Part shown: piece by piece, positions 1-7,191 of the stretch
How positions within the stretch are numbered: position 1 is the stretch's first letter
Layout: each line of letters begins with the position of its first letter
Origin: Acidimicrobiaceae bacterium
Lineage (GTDB): Bacteria > Actinomycetota > Acidimicrobiia > Acidimicrobiales > Bog-793
Reading direction: 5' to 3'
Assembly: GCA_027306925.1 (NCBI GenBank)
Contig: DAHUXW010000121.1
Coordinates: forward strand, 1 to 45,479
DNA length: 45,479 bases
Position numbers and translations under genes: made by a program
The notes under the pieces: model-generated
What the model was told of the DNA's origin: nothing
Seen by the model: the letters and a program-made list of their open reading frames with translations, nothing else
Databases searched by the model: none

Positions 1-1
1 A

Positions 2-97
2 GTGCACGTGACCAACGGCGGCGTCAACCCCGTTCTCACGATCTTCGCCCTCGCCTACCGTACGGCGGAGAACGTCCTCGAGAGCTCGTCTGGGTGA
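2..97 (+). CDS. C-terminal end of an unidentified protein (partial)
   Basis: The first bases hold an open frame that enters from the left edge and ends at TGA 95-97, giving about 31 codons ending in LAYRTAENVLESSSG. Third positions are strongly GC-biased, as in the neighbouring genes, so this is probably the tail of a real gene. It converges on the LacI gene that ends at 181. The piece is too short for me to name the family, and its function cannot be inferred from this window. Confidence 0.5.
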   Translation: MHVTNGGVNPVLTIFALAYRTAENVLESSSG

Positions 98-180
98 GCA
101 TCCACGATCGTCAGCTATGGCGCTCCGACCTCGTTCACGAGTCGCAGGTGCACGCGCTCGCCGAGCGCCCGGTCGGACCC

Positions 181-1215
181 TCAGCGTGCCGGCCGCGGTG
201 GGCCGGTGCTCTCGCGCACGACGAGGCTCGTCGCGAGCTCGATCCCGTGGTGCGGCGCCGCCTCTCCCCGCCCGAGGGCGAGGACCAGCTGGACGGCGGT
301 GCTCACCATCTCGCCGAGCGGCTGGTGCACGGTGGTCATCGGAGGCGACGTCCACCTGCTGATGAGCAGGTCGTCGAAGCCGACGACGCTCAAGTCGTCC
401 GGGATCCTCAGACCCCGTAGCCGCGCCGCCTCGAGGACGCCGAGCGCCTGGAGGTCGTTGCCGGCGAAGATCGCGGTCGGAAGGTCCGGGAGCGCCAGCA
501 GCTCCGTCGCTGCGGCAAGGCCGCCCTCGACCTCGAAGTTCGCCCAGCGCACCAGGGCCGGGTCGATCGGGATGCCCGCGGTCTCGAGGGCGGCGCGGTG
601 CCCGTCGACCCGCGCGCGGCTGCACATCATGTCCCGGTGGCCCCCGATCACCGCGATCCGCCGGTGACCGAGCTCTACGAGGTGCCGCGTCGCCGCGAGG
701 CCGCCGGACCAGTTCGTCGCACCGACCGTGACCACGTCGGGGTCGGGGTCGCCGTGCGGGTCGACGGCGATGAGCGGGAGCGCGAGCTCGCGCAGCTCGG
801 CGCGGGTGCGCGTCTCGAGCTGGGGCACCATCATGATGACACCCCGCGTCCCGCGGGTCCGGAGGTCGCGCAACCAGTGCTCGCGCTCGTCACCGTCCGA
901 GAGGGAGGTGAGCACGACTGCGAGCCCCTCGGCCTGGGCAGCGGCGACCGCGCCGCGGATGATCTCGGTGGCCCACTCGGTGTTGATGTGGTCGAAGACG
1001 AGGTCGACGAGCGCGGGACGGTCCTCGTTCCGCCCGGCCCGGGGCTGGTAGCCGTGCTGGCGGATGAGCTCCTCGATGCGTCGCCGGGTGCTCGCCGAGA
1101 CGTCGTGGCGCCCGTTCAGGACCTTGGAGACCGTCGAGACCGACACGCCGCTCTCGGCGGCGATCTGCGCGGCGGTGACCCGCTCGGTCCGCACCGCCCG
1201 TCGTCTCGCGACCAT
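181..1215 (-). CDS. LacI-family transcriptional regulator of the GH5/GH3 sugar operon
   Basis: A LacI/GalR regulator of 344 residues, the usual family length. Residues about 12-58 form the HTH and hinge helix (VTAAQIAAESGVSVSTVSKV, then a HGYQPR hinge). The rest is a periplasmic-binding-like sensor domain that ends in the typical VVGFDDLLISRWTSPPMTTV segment. I chose ATG 1215 because GAGGTG lies a few bases upstream and the HTH begins right after it; a longer in-frame extension to 1410 is low-complexity and unlikely. The gene diverges from the GH5-ABC-SDR-GH3 operon and probably represses it until a sugar binds. TTTCGAAA (1296-1303) in its own upstream region could be an autoregulatory half-site pair. 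The effector sugar is unknown, though a beta-glucoside-type oligosaccharide fits the neighbours. Confidence 0.93.
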   Translation of the reverse strand: MVARRRAVRTERVTAAQIAAESGVSVSTVSKVLNGRHDVSASTRRRIEELIRQHGYQPRAGRNEDRPALVDLVFDHINTEWATEIIRGAVAAAQAEGLAVVLTSLSDGDEREHWLRDLRTRGTRGVIMMVPQLETRTRAELRELALPLIAVDPHGDPDPDVVTVGATNWSGGLAATRHLVELGHRRIAVIGGHRDMMCSRARVDGHRAALETAGIPIDPALVRWANFEVEGGLAAATELLALPDLPTAIFAGNDLQALGVLEAARLRGLRIPDDLSVVGFDDLLISRWTSPPMTTVHQPLGEMVSTAVQLVLALGRGEAAPHHGIELATSLVVRESTGPPRPAR

Positions 1216-1441
1216 CGCGCACCTCGCTCTCGCCCGCTTCGGACGCCCCGGTCGGGCAGCGGCGGCGCCTGACGGCGGCAAGCGTAGCGCAATGGTTTCG
1301 AAAGGCTGGGCAGGCGCGCGAGTGGAACAAGGCGGCTGCATGGCCCGGATCTCCCCAGGCCGCGTGAGCCATGTCGATGCGTAGGGCGCGCTGGACCCCC
1401 CGCTCTTCACGCGCGCCTATGGCAGCGGTAGCGAAAGTATG

Positions 1442-1534
1442 CGAAATGTTGTTGACGAATGTCGTCAGCCTTCGGTACAGTCGCGGCCACCAAGTGACGG
1501 ATATATGCGGGTAAACGCAGTCCGAAACATTTCG
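1442..1534. promoter_or_regulatory. Candidate LacI operator pair around the GH5 operon promoter
   Basis: CGAAATGTT at 1442-1450 reappears as its reverse complement AACATTTCG at 1526-1534, where it is part of the near-palindrome CGAAACATTTCG (1523-1534). A further GCGAAA lies at 1431-1436, ten bases before the one at 1441-1446. The two main sites bracket the predicted -35/-10 (1452-1481), with centres about 82 bp apart, which would suit a LacI-type repression loop. The whole stretch 1216-1562 holds no gene. That these sites bind the adjacent LacI protein is inference. Confidence 0.45.
1452..1481 (+). promoter_or_regulatory. Predicted sigma70-type promoter of the GH5 operon
   Basis: TTGACG (1452-1457) and TACAGT (1476-1481) are separated by 18 bases and point into the GH5 operon. 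The transcript would have a leader of about 75 bases ending in a purine-rich ribosome-binding site before GTG 1563. The region is AT-richer than its surroundings, as expected for a promoter in such a GC-rich genome. Confidence 0.5.
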
Positions 1535-1562
1535 TAACTCTTCCAAGGGGGAGGAGGAGACC

Positions 1563-2948
1563 GTGCCCGAAGGCACACGCCGGCACCTCCGGGTCTCCGG
1601 CACCGACATCGTCGACGGCGGCGGCTCGCCTGTCCGGCTGCGCGGTGTCTGTCTCGGTGGCTGGATGAACATGGAGAACTTCATCACCGGCTACGCGGCG
1701 AACGAGTCGATGATGCGTGACGCCGTACGCCGGGCACTCGGTGGCGATCGCTACGAGATGTTCTTCGACCGGCTCCTCGACGTATTCTTCGCCGACGCCG
1801 ACGCGGACTTTCTCGCCCGGCTCGGGCTGAACTCAGTCCGGATTCCCGTGAACTACCGGCACTTCGAAGACGACGGTCGTCCCTTCACGATCCGGGACGA
1901 GGGCTTCGCCCACCTCGACCGGGCGATCTCGCTTCTCGCGAGCCGCGGCATCTACACGGTCGTCGACCTGCACGCGGTACCTGGCAGCCAGAACCACCAC
2001 TGGCACTCGGACAACGCGACGCACGTCGCCGCATTCTGGGGCCAGCGCCAGTTCCAGGACCGCGTCGTCAACCTCTGGGAGGCGATCGCCGATCGCTACA
2101 AGGACGAGGTGTGGGTCGCGGGATACAACCCGATGAACGAGCCTGCCGACGAGAGCCGGGAGGTCATCGGGCCCTTCTACGACCGGCTGTTTGCCGCGAT
2201 CCGCACCGTCGATCCCGCGCACGTGCTCTTCGTCGACGGCAACACGTACTCGACCGAGTTCGACGTGTTCGCGGATCCGCACGAGAACACCGTCTACACC
2301 TGCCACGACTACGTGGCCGCGGGCCTCGGTCAGGGCGGCGACTACCCAGGGGAGACCGACGGCGTCCATTTCGACCGCGATGCCGTCGAGGAGAAGTTCC
2401 TCCAGCGGACCGAGTACTGCCGCGCGACCGGAACGCCGATCTGGGTGGGGGAGTTCGGGCCGATCTACACCGGAGACGCCGCGCGCGACGCGCAGCGCTA
2501 CCAGATCCTCCTGGACCAGCTCGAGATCTACCGTCGCCACAACGCGGGCTGGGCGATCTGGATGTACAAGGACGTAGGCCGTCAGGGACTCGTCCACGTC
2601 CGCCCCGATTCGACCTACGCACGCCACTTCGCGGAGTTCATGGCCAAGAAGGACCGGCTCGGTGCCGACCATTGGGGGAGCACCGGGATCGGGGTGGCCG
2701 AGGTCACCGAACCCGTCCAGCAGCTCGTCGCCAGGGAGTTTCCCGACTTCGACCCGTACCCGTGGGGTCGGCGCGACTGGGTGCGCACGCTTCTTCTCAA
2801 CATCCTCTGCGCGCAGCCGCTCGTCGGCGAGTACGCACGACTGCTCGCCGGCCTCGACGACGACGCCCTGCTCGCGCTCGCGGACTCGTTCGCGTTCGAG
2901 AACTGCACGGTGCGCGAGCCTCTCGCGAGGTTCCTGGCGGCTGGCTGA
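1563..2948 (+). CDS. Glycoside hydrolase family 5, cytoplasmic
   Basis: A 461-residue GH5 (clan A TIM-barrel) beta-glycosidase. The N-terminus has the LRGVCLGGW segment seen in GH5 exo-glucanases and rutinosidase-like enzymes. The acid/base glutamate is E193 in GYNPMNEP and the nucleophile is E297 in WVGEFGP; the DLHAVPGSQN segment (135-144) is also characteristic. There is no signal peptide or membrane segment, so it should act in the cytoplasm on an imported oligosaccharide or glycoside. The GTG start at 1563 follows a strong GGAGGAGGAGA site. It is the first gene of the operon that continues with a sugar ABC importer and ends with a GH3 enzyme. The last about 90 residues lie beyond the barrel. 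The exact substrate cannot be read from the sequence; beta-1,3/1,4-glucosides are the likeliest. Confidence 0.9.
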   Translation: MPEGTRRHLRVSGTDIVDGGGSPVRLRGVCLGGWMNMENFITGYAANESMMRDAVRRALGGDRYEMFFDRLLDVFFADADADFLARLGLNSVRIPVNYRHFEDDGRPFTIRDEGFAHLDRAISLLASRGIYTVVDLHAVPGSQNHHWHSDNATHVAAFWGQRQFQDRVVNLWEAIADRYKDEVWVAGYNPMNEPADESREVIGPFYDRLFAAIRTVDPAHVLFVDGNTYSTEFDVFADPHENTVYTCHDYVAAGLGQGGDYPGETDGVHFDRDAVEEKFLQRTEYCRATGTPIWVGEFGPIYTGDAARDAQRYQILLDQLEIYRRHNAGWAIWMYKDVGRQGLVHVRPDSTYARHFAEFMAKKDRLGADHWGSTGIGVAEVTEPVQQLVAREFPDFDPYPWGRRDWVRTLLLNILCAQPLVGEYARLLAGLDDDALLALADSFAFENCTVREPLARFLAAG

Positions 2949-2998
2949 CCGGCCCTGCACCTGTTCTGCAGCACATCATCACCAAAGGGAGGAATCAC

Positions 2999-4387
2999 AT
3001 GCGTCACCACGTAAGGCTGCGCAGGTTGCGGCCACTCGCATTGCTCGCTTCGGCGTGCATCGCCCTGCCGATGGCAGCCCAGGTCAACGCCGGGGCGTCG
3101 GTGAAGGCGGGCGCAGCGCACGCGAAGCGCGCGTCGAGCGCTTCGGGGACCATCAACTGGTGGGGGTGGACCCCGACCGACTCGACGCTCGCCAACGACG
3201 AGATCGCGCAGTTCCACAAGGTGTATCCGAAAATCACCGTGAAGTTCAAGCTCATCACCATCGCAAACTGGGTCACCGCCCTGCGCCCCGCGCTCGTCTC
3301 GGGGGCCGGACCGGACATCTTCGAGATGCAGCCTGGTGCGTACGTCACGGAGTTCAATTCCTTCGCCACGAACATGGCGCCGGTCATGACGCAGGCACTC
3401 GGCGCAAACTGGCAGTCGAAGATCGCCCCGAGCGGCGTGAGCGGGCTCACCTACAACGGCAAGCTCACGGCGGCGTCGGTCGGCTCGGTGTACGCGGGAA
3501 TGCTCTGGATCAACCAGCAGCTCTTCGCGAAGTACAAGCTCACGCCGCCGAAGACCCTGAGCCAGTGGGTGAGCGACTGCGCGGTGTTCAAGTCCCACGG
3601 CGAGGGCTGCTTCGTGCAGGGCAACGCGACCGAGGGCTTCCTCCAGGACACCCTCCAGTCGATCACCAACTCGGTCCAGCCAGGGCTCTGGACCGAGGCC
3701 TCGAAGGGCACGGCGAAATGGAACAGCCCGGGAATCGTGAAGGCACTGACCATCTGGAAGCAGCTGTTCAGCAACGGGGTCATGCAGGCCGGCTCGCTCG
3801 GATACCAGCAATACCCGGACGCCAACAACGCGTTCCTCACGGGCAAGTACGCGATGATCATGATGGGCACGTGGTACATGCAGAACGTCACGACGGCCGG
3901 GATGAAGTCCGCGATGCAGGCGGCAGGTGTGACGAACCCGAAGCCGTTCACGGCGCTCCCGATCCCGTTCCCGAACGTCGGTGGCCACCCGAGTGCGTCG
4001 TACGGTGACGCCGACTACGGCCTCGCGATCTACAACCGCTCGAAGAACATCGCAGCGGCCGAGGACTTCGTGAAGTGGCTCGCGACCTCGAGCGAGGGTC
4101 AGCAGTACGTGGCGAACCAGCTCGACGACCTGCCGTCCCTCCGGACGATCGACCCGAACTTCAAGGCAATTCAGCTCGTGAACCGCGCCGCGCAACAAGG
4201 AGCGATCCAGAACCTCATCAAGAACGTCGGGTCGGTCACCCAACCGCGCGAGTCGCTCTTGAGCTCCGACGTGCAAAATGCGATCCTCACTGCTGCCCAG
4301 TCGGTGGGGAGCGGATCGGCGACGCCGAAGGCCGCAGCGGACACGTTGCAGAAGGCGGCGGTCGCCGCCGGCGAGAAGTTCAAGTAG
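2999..4387 (+). CDS. Sugar ABC transporter substrate-binding protein (family 1)
   Basis: A 462-residue extracellular solute-binding protein of the MalE/UgpB type. Residues about 1-35 form a basic plus hydrophobic Sec signal (LRRLRPLALLASACIALPMA). It lacks a clear lipobox, so it may be released or held by another route. The mature part starts with the typical INWWGWTPTDS strand and later has GPDIFEMQPG and the FLTGKYAMIMMGTW segment usual for family 1. ATG 2999 follows GGGAGG; the much longer upstream frame overlaps the GH5 gene and is spurious. It probably delivers oligosaccharide to the two permeases encoded just downstream. A strong hairpin after the stop codon may keep its mRNA more abundant than that of the permeases. 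Confidence 0.92.
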   Translation: MRHHVRLRRLRPLALLASACIALPMAAQVNAGASVKAGAAHAKRASSASGTINWWGWTPTDSTLANDEIAQFHKVYPKITVKFKLITIANWVTALRPALVSGAGPDIFEMQPGAYVTEFNSFATNMAPVMTQALGANWQSKIAPSGVSGLTYNGKLTAASVGSVYAGMLWINQQLFAKYKLTPPKTLSQWVSDCAVFKSHGEGCFVQGNATEGFLQDTLQSITNSVQPGLWTEASKGTAKWNSPGIVKALTIWKQLFSNGVMQAGSLGYQQYPDANNAFLTGKYAMIMMGTWYMQNVTTAGMKSAMQAAGVTNPKPFTALPIPFPNVGGHPSASYGDADYGLAIYNRSKNIAAAEDFVKWLATSSEGQQYVANQLDDLPSLRTIDPNFKAIQLVNRAAQQGAIQNLIKNVGSVTQPRESLLSSDVQNAILTAAQSVGSGSATPKAAADTLQKAAVAAGEKFK

Positions 4388-4400
4388 CAGGCATGCAGCG

Positions 4401-4432
4401 TGGGGAGCGCAGGGATCCTCCTGCGCTCCCCA
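4401..4432 (+). promoter_or_regulatory. Perfect 13-bp stem-loop between binding-protein and permease genes
   Basis: TGGGGAGCGCAGG (4401-4413) pairs perfectly with CCTGCGCTCCCCA (4420-4432), leaving a loop of about six bases. No T-run follows, so it is not a textbook terminator. It begins 13 bases after the binding-protein stop and ends just before the permease ribosome-binding site. In other family-1 sugar operons such hairpins stabilise the binding-protein mRNA or reduce read-through into the permeases; that role here is inferred. Confidence 0.75.
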
Positions 4433-4449
4433 CGGGAAGAGGTGACGCG

Positions 4450-5445
4450 GTGCCACAGGTCGCAACCGGAGGGAAGCCGAAGGGTGCGCAGGCGTCCTCC
4501 CCCGGCCGGCCGCGGCGCCCGGCGCGCACCTGGCACGTGAAGGTGCCGGGCGTGCCGGGCGCCACTTCCGGGCGCGGGAGCGTGAAGATCGCGTCCGGGG
4601 TCCCCTGGATCATGCCCGCGCTGGTGCTCTGCGTCGGGCTCCTCTACTACTGCATCGGCTACACGGGCCTCATCTCGACGTGGAACTGGGATGGCATCAG
4701 CCCGAACCCCAAGCACGTCGGCGCCGGGAACTACAGCTCGATCGTGCACGACCCGCTCTTCTGGGGAGCGGTGTGGCACACGCTGATCTTCTTCGCCGTC
4801 ACGTTCACGATCCAGACCTTTCTCGGTCTGCTCTTCGCCGTGCTGCTCCACTCGAAGGTCAAGCTCGCGGGGATCTACAAGGTGGTCATCTTCACCCCCG
4901 TAGTGCTCGCGCCGGCGATCATGGCACCGGTCTTCCGCGAGATGTTCTCGCCGACGGGCCAGCTGAACTCGGTGTTGCACGCCATCGGGCTCGGCGCGCT
5001 CGAGCAGTCGTGGATCGGCCAGACGAGCACCGCCCTTCCCGCCATCATGGCGATCACGATCTGGGAGTTCACCGGCTTCACCTTCGTGCTCTACTACGCC
5101 GCCATCAGCCAGATCGACAGCGCGATCGTCGAGGCGGCGCGCCTCGACGGAGCGGGGAACCTACGCGTGATCACGAGGATCGTCTGGCCGAACGTCGCGG
5201 GCACGACCTTCGCGCTCGCGACCCTCAGCGTCATCGGAGCGCTCAAGACGTTCGACATACCGTGGCTCGTCACCTCGGCGGGTCCCGACTACGCGACGAA
5301 CTTCCTGGGCACCTACATCTACCAACAGATCATCCAACTGGACCACGTCGGGTACGGCGCCGCGCTCTCGGTCATCCTGCTCGTCATCGCCGTCATGTTC
5401 GGGGTCGTCCTCCAGCTTTGGCGCAACCGCAGGGCGGACCACTGA
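4450..5445 (+). CDS. Sugar ABC transporter permease, UgpA/MalF type
   Basis: A 331-residue inner-membrane permease with about six transmembrane helices. The EAA loop that docks on the ATPase is visible as VEAARLDGAGNLRVITRIVW. The first 50 residues are a basic, Pro/Gly-rich cytoplasmic tail. GTG 4450 is preferred because GAAGAGGTGA lies just upstream; ATG 4393 is in frame but would put the start before the intergenic hairpin. The stop overlaps the start of the next permease by one base (TGATG), so the two are translationally coupled and should form a heterodimer. Confidence 0.9.
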   Translation: MPQVATGGKPKGAQASSPGRPRRPARTWHVKVPGVPGATSGRGSVKIASGVPWIMPALVLCVGLLYYCIGYTGLISTWNWDGISPNPKHVGAGNYSSIVHDPLFWGAVWHTLIFFAVTFTIQTFLGLLFAVLLHSKVKLAGIYKVVIFTPVVLAPAIMAPVFREMFSPTGQLNSVLHAIGLGALEQSWIGQTSTALPAIMAITIWEFTGFTFVLYYAAISQIDSAIVEAARLDGAGNLRVITRIVWPNVAGTTFALATLSVIGALKTFDIPWLVTSAGPDYATNFLGTYIYQQIIQLDHVGYGAALSVILLVIAVMFGVVLQLWRNRRADH

Positions 5446-6233
5446 TGTTCGAGGTCCGGTCTCGATGGAAGAAGGTCGCCCTCCAGGTCGTCCTCACGCT
5501 GCTCGTGCTGCCGTACCTGTTCCCGCTCGTCGTGATGGTCCAGGGATCGCTAGCCGGGGCTGGGGTCTCCAACTTCCGGGCGGTCGTCGACGTTCCGGGC
5601 TTCTGGCGCTTCTTCGTGAACAGCGGCATCATCGCCGCCAGCGTGATCGCTATCGTCTATGTCGTCGCGATGCTCGCCTCGTACGGCTTCGCGAAGCTGC
5701 GCATCTTCGGGCGCGAGGTGTACTTCTGGATCCTTCTCGCCTGCCTCACGCTGCCCGAGGTCGTCCTGCTCGCGCCGTTGTTCACGACAGACCAGAAGCT
5801 CAATCTCTACAACACCTACTGGTCGGTGCTGCTCCCCCTCGCAGCGCTCCAGGTGCCCTTCGCCGTGCTCCTGACGAGGAACTTCATCAACGGGCTTCCC
5901 GACGAGCTCTTCGAGGCGATTCGCGTCGACGGGGCGGGCACGGTGAGCACGTTCCGCAATCTCGTCGTACCCCTGACGCGCCCGATCGCCGCGGCGGTCG
6001 TCATCTTCAGCCTCATCGGCGCCTGGAACGACTATCTGATGCCGCTCGTGTTCCTCCAGTCGCCGAACATGCAGACGATCACGCTCGTCCCGCAGTTCTT
6101 CGTGGGTGAGTTCAACAACGACCAGACGAAGATCCTCGCCTCGGCGCTCATCACGGCGATTCCCGAGATCGTCGCCTACCTCGGTCTCCAGCGACTCTTC
6201 GAGCGCGGCCTGACGGCCGGGGCTGTGAAGTGA
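5445..6233 (+). CDS. Sugar ABC transporter permease, UgpE/MalG type
   Basis: A 262-residue carbohydrate permease of the CUT1 group, partner of the preceding one. It opens with a transmembrane helix (VVLTLLVLPYLFPLVVMVQG) and has the ATPase-docking loop FEAIRVDGAGTVSTFRNLVV. The C-terminal segment, LFERGLTAGAVK, is the standard ending of MalG-like permeases. No nucleotide-binding ATPase gene follows, so this importer must borrow one, as MsmK-type ATPases do in other Gram-positive bacteria. A 16-base gap separates it from the SDR gene. Confidence 0.91.
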   Translation: MFEVRSRWKKVALQVVLTLLVLPYLFPLVVMVQGSLAGAGVSNFRAVVDVPGFWRFFVNSGIIAASVIAIVYVVAMLASYGFAKLRIFGREVYFWILLACLTLPEVVLLAPLFTTDQKLNLYNTYWSVLLPLAALQVPFAVLLTRNFINGLPDELFEAIRVDGAGTVSTFRNLVVPLTRPIAAAVVIFSLIGAWNDYLMPLVFLQSPNMQTITLVPQFFVGEFNNDQTKILASALITAIPEIVAYLGLQRLFERGLTAGAVK

Positions 6234-6249
6234 GCGCTGTCCGCCGCCG

Positions 6250-7128
6250 GTGAACGTCCTCGTGACCGGCGGCAGCGGGAAGCTCGGTCGCGCGGTCGTC
6301 GCCGATCTCCTTTCCCACGGCCACGAGGTGTTGAACGCGGATCTCGTCCCGCCCGCCGAGGAGGCGAGCCCCTTCGTCAGGGTGGACCTCGAGGACGCGG
6401 GAGCGGTCCTCGAGCTCGTCGGCGGGATCGACTTCTGTCCGCGGCCGGAGGCCGTCGTCCACCTCGCGGCCATCCCGGCGCCCGGTCGCGCCGCGAACTC
6501 CGTGACATTCCGGACGAACGTGGTCTCGACCTACAACGTCTTCGAGGCGGCGCGGCGTCACCGCGTGAAGAACGTCGTCTACGCGTCGACCGAGATCATC
6601 TTCGGCCTGCCGTTCGACACGCCGCCCGGGCCGCTGCCGCTCACCGAAGACGCCGCAGAGCGCCCGGAGAGCGCGTACGGGCTCGCCAAGCTGCTCGTCG
6701 AGAAGATGGCCGAGCAGTTCTGCCGATGGGACCCGGAGCAGAAGATGATCGGGTTGCGCTTCTCGAACGTGCAGGAAGTCCGGGACTATGCACGATTCCC
6801 CGGGTTCCAGGAGAACCCGTTCGAGCGCAAGTGGAACCTGTGGGGATACATTGACGCCCGAGACGGTGCGACGGCCGTCCGCAAGGCCCTCGAGTCGCCG
6901 CTGCGCGGCGCGGAGGTCTTCACGATCGCGAATGCGGAGACGGTCGTCGCGGTGGCGAACGAGCAGCTCGTCGCCCGTTGCTTTCCCGGCACGCCCCTCG
7001 ACCCCTCTCTCGCGCCGAACGCCACACTTCTCTCCATCGACAAGGCCCGCCGGCTCCTCGGCTTCGAGCCGGCGCACTCGTGGCGCACCGAGGTCGATCC
7101 GGTCGCACGGCACGACGGCCCGACGTGA
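6250..7128 (+). CDS. NAD-dependent epimerase/dehydratase (extended SDR)
   Basis: A 292-residue extended short-chain dehydrogenase. The Rossmann nucleotide motif GGSGKLG is at residues 7-13, HLAAIPAPG at 71-79 matches the second conserved segment, and the catalytic pair is Y143 and K147 (YGLAK) with S113/T114 in YASTE. The family includes nucleotide-sugar epimerases and uronate dehydrogenases; it works on sugars with bound NAD(P). Its place between sugar permeases and a GH3 enzyme suggests it oxidises or epimerises the sugar released from the imported glycoside. GTG 6250 is the start; spacing to the previous stop is short, so it is in the operon. The substrate is not deducible. Confidence 0.85.
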   Translation: MNVLVTGGSGKLGRAVVADLLSHGHEVLNADLVPPAEEASPFVRVDLEDAGAVLELVGGIDFCPRPEAVVHLAAIPAPGRAANSVTFRTNVVSTYNVFEAARRHRVKNVVYASTEIIFGLPFDTPPGPLPLTEDAAERPESAYGLAKLLVEKMAEQFCRWDPEQKMIGLRFSNVQEVRDYARFPGFQENPFERKWNLWGYIDARDGATAVRKALESPLRGAEVFTIANAETVVAVANEQLVARCFPGTPLDPSLAPNATLLSIDKARRLLGFEPAHSWRTEVDPVARHDGPT

Positions 7129-7191
7129 AGCCGTCGGCAGCGCCGCGGCCGCCGGACAACGTGACATCAGACAAGTACAAGGAAGGTACCG

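Noticed and set aside
2615-4465. 616-residue minus-strand frame over the sugar-binding-protein gene
   Set aside because: Arg/Glu/Val-rich, no domain, opposite the clear solute-binding protein.
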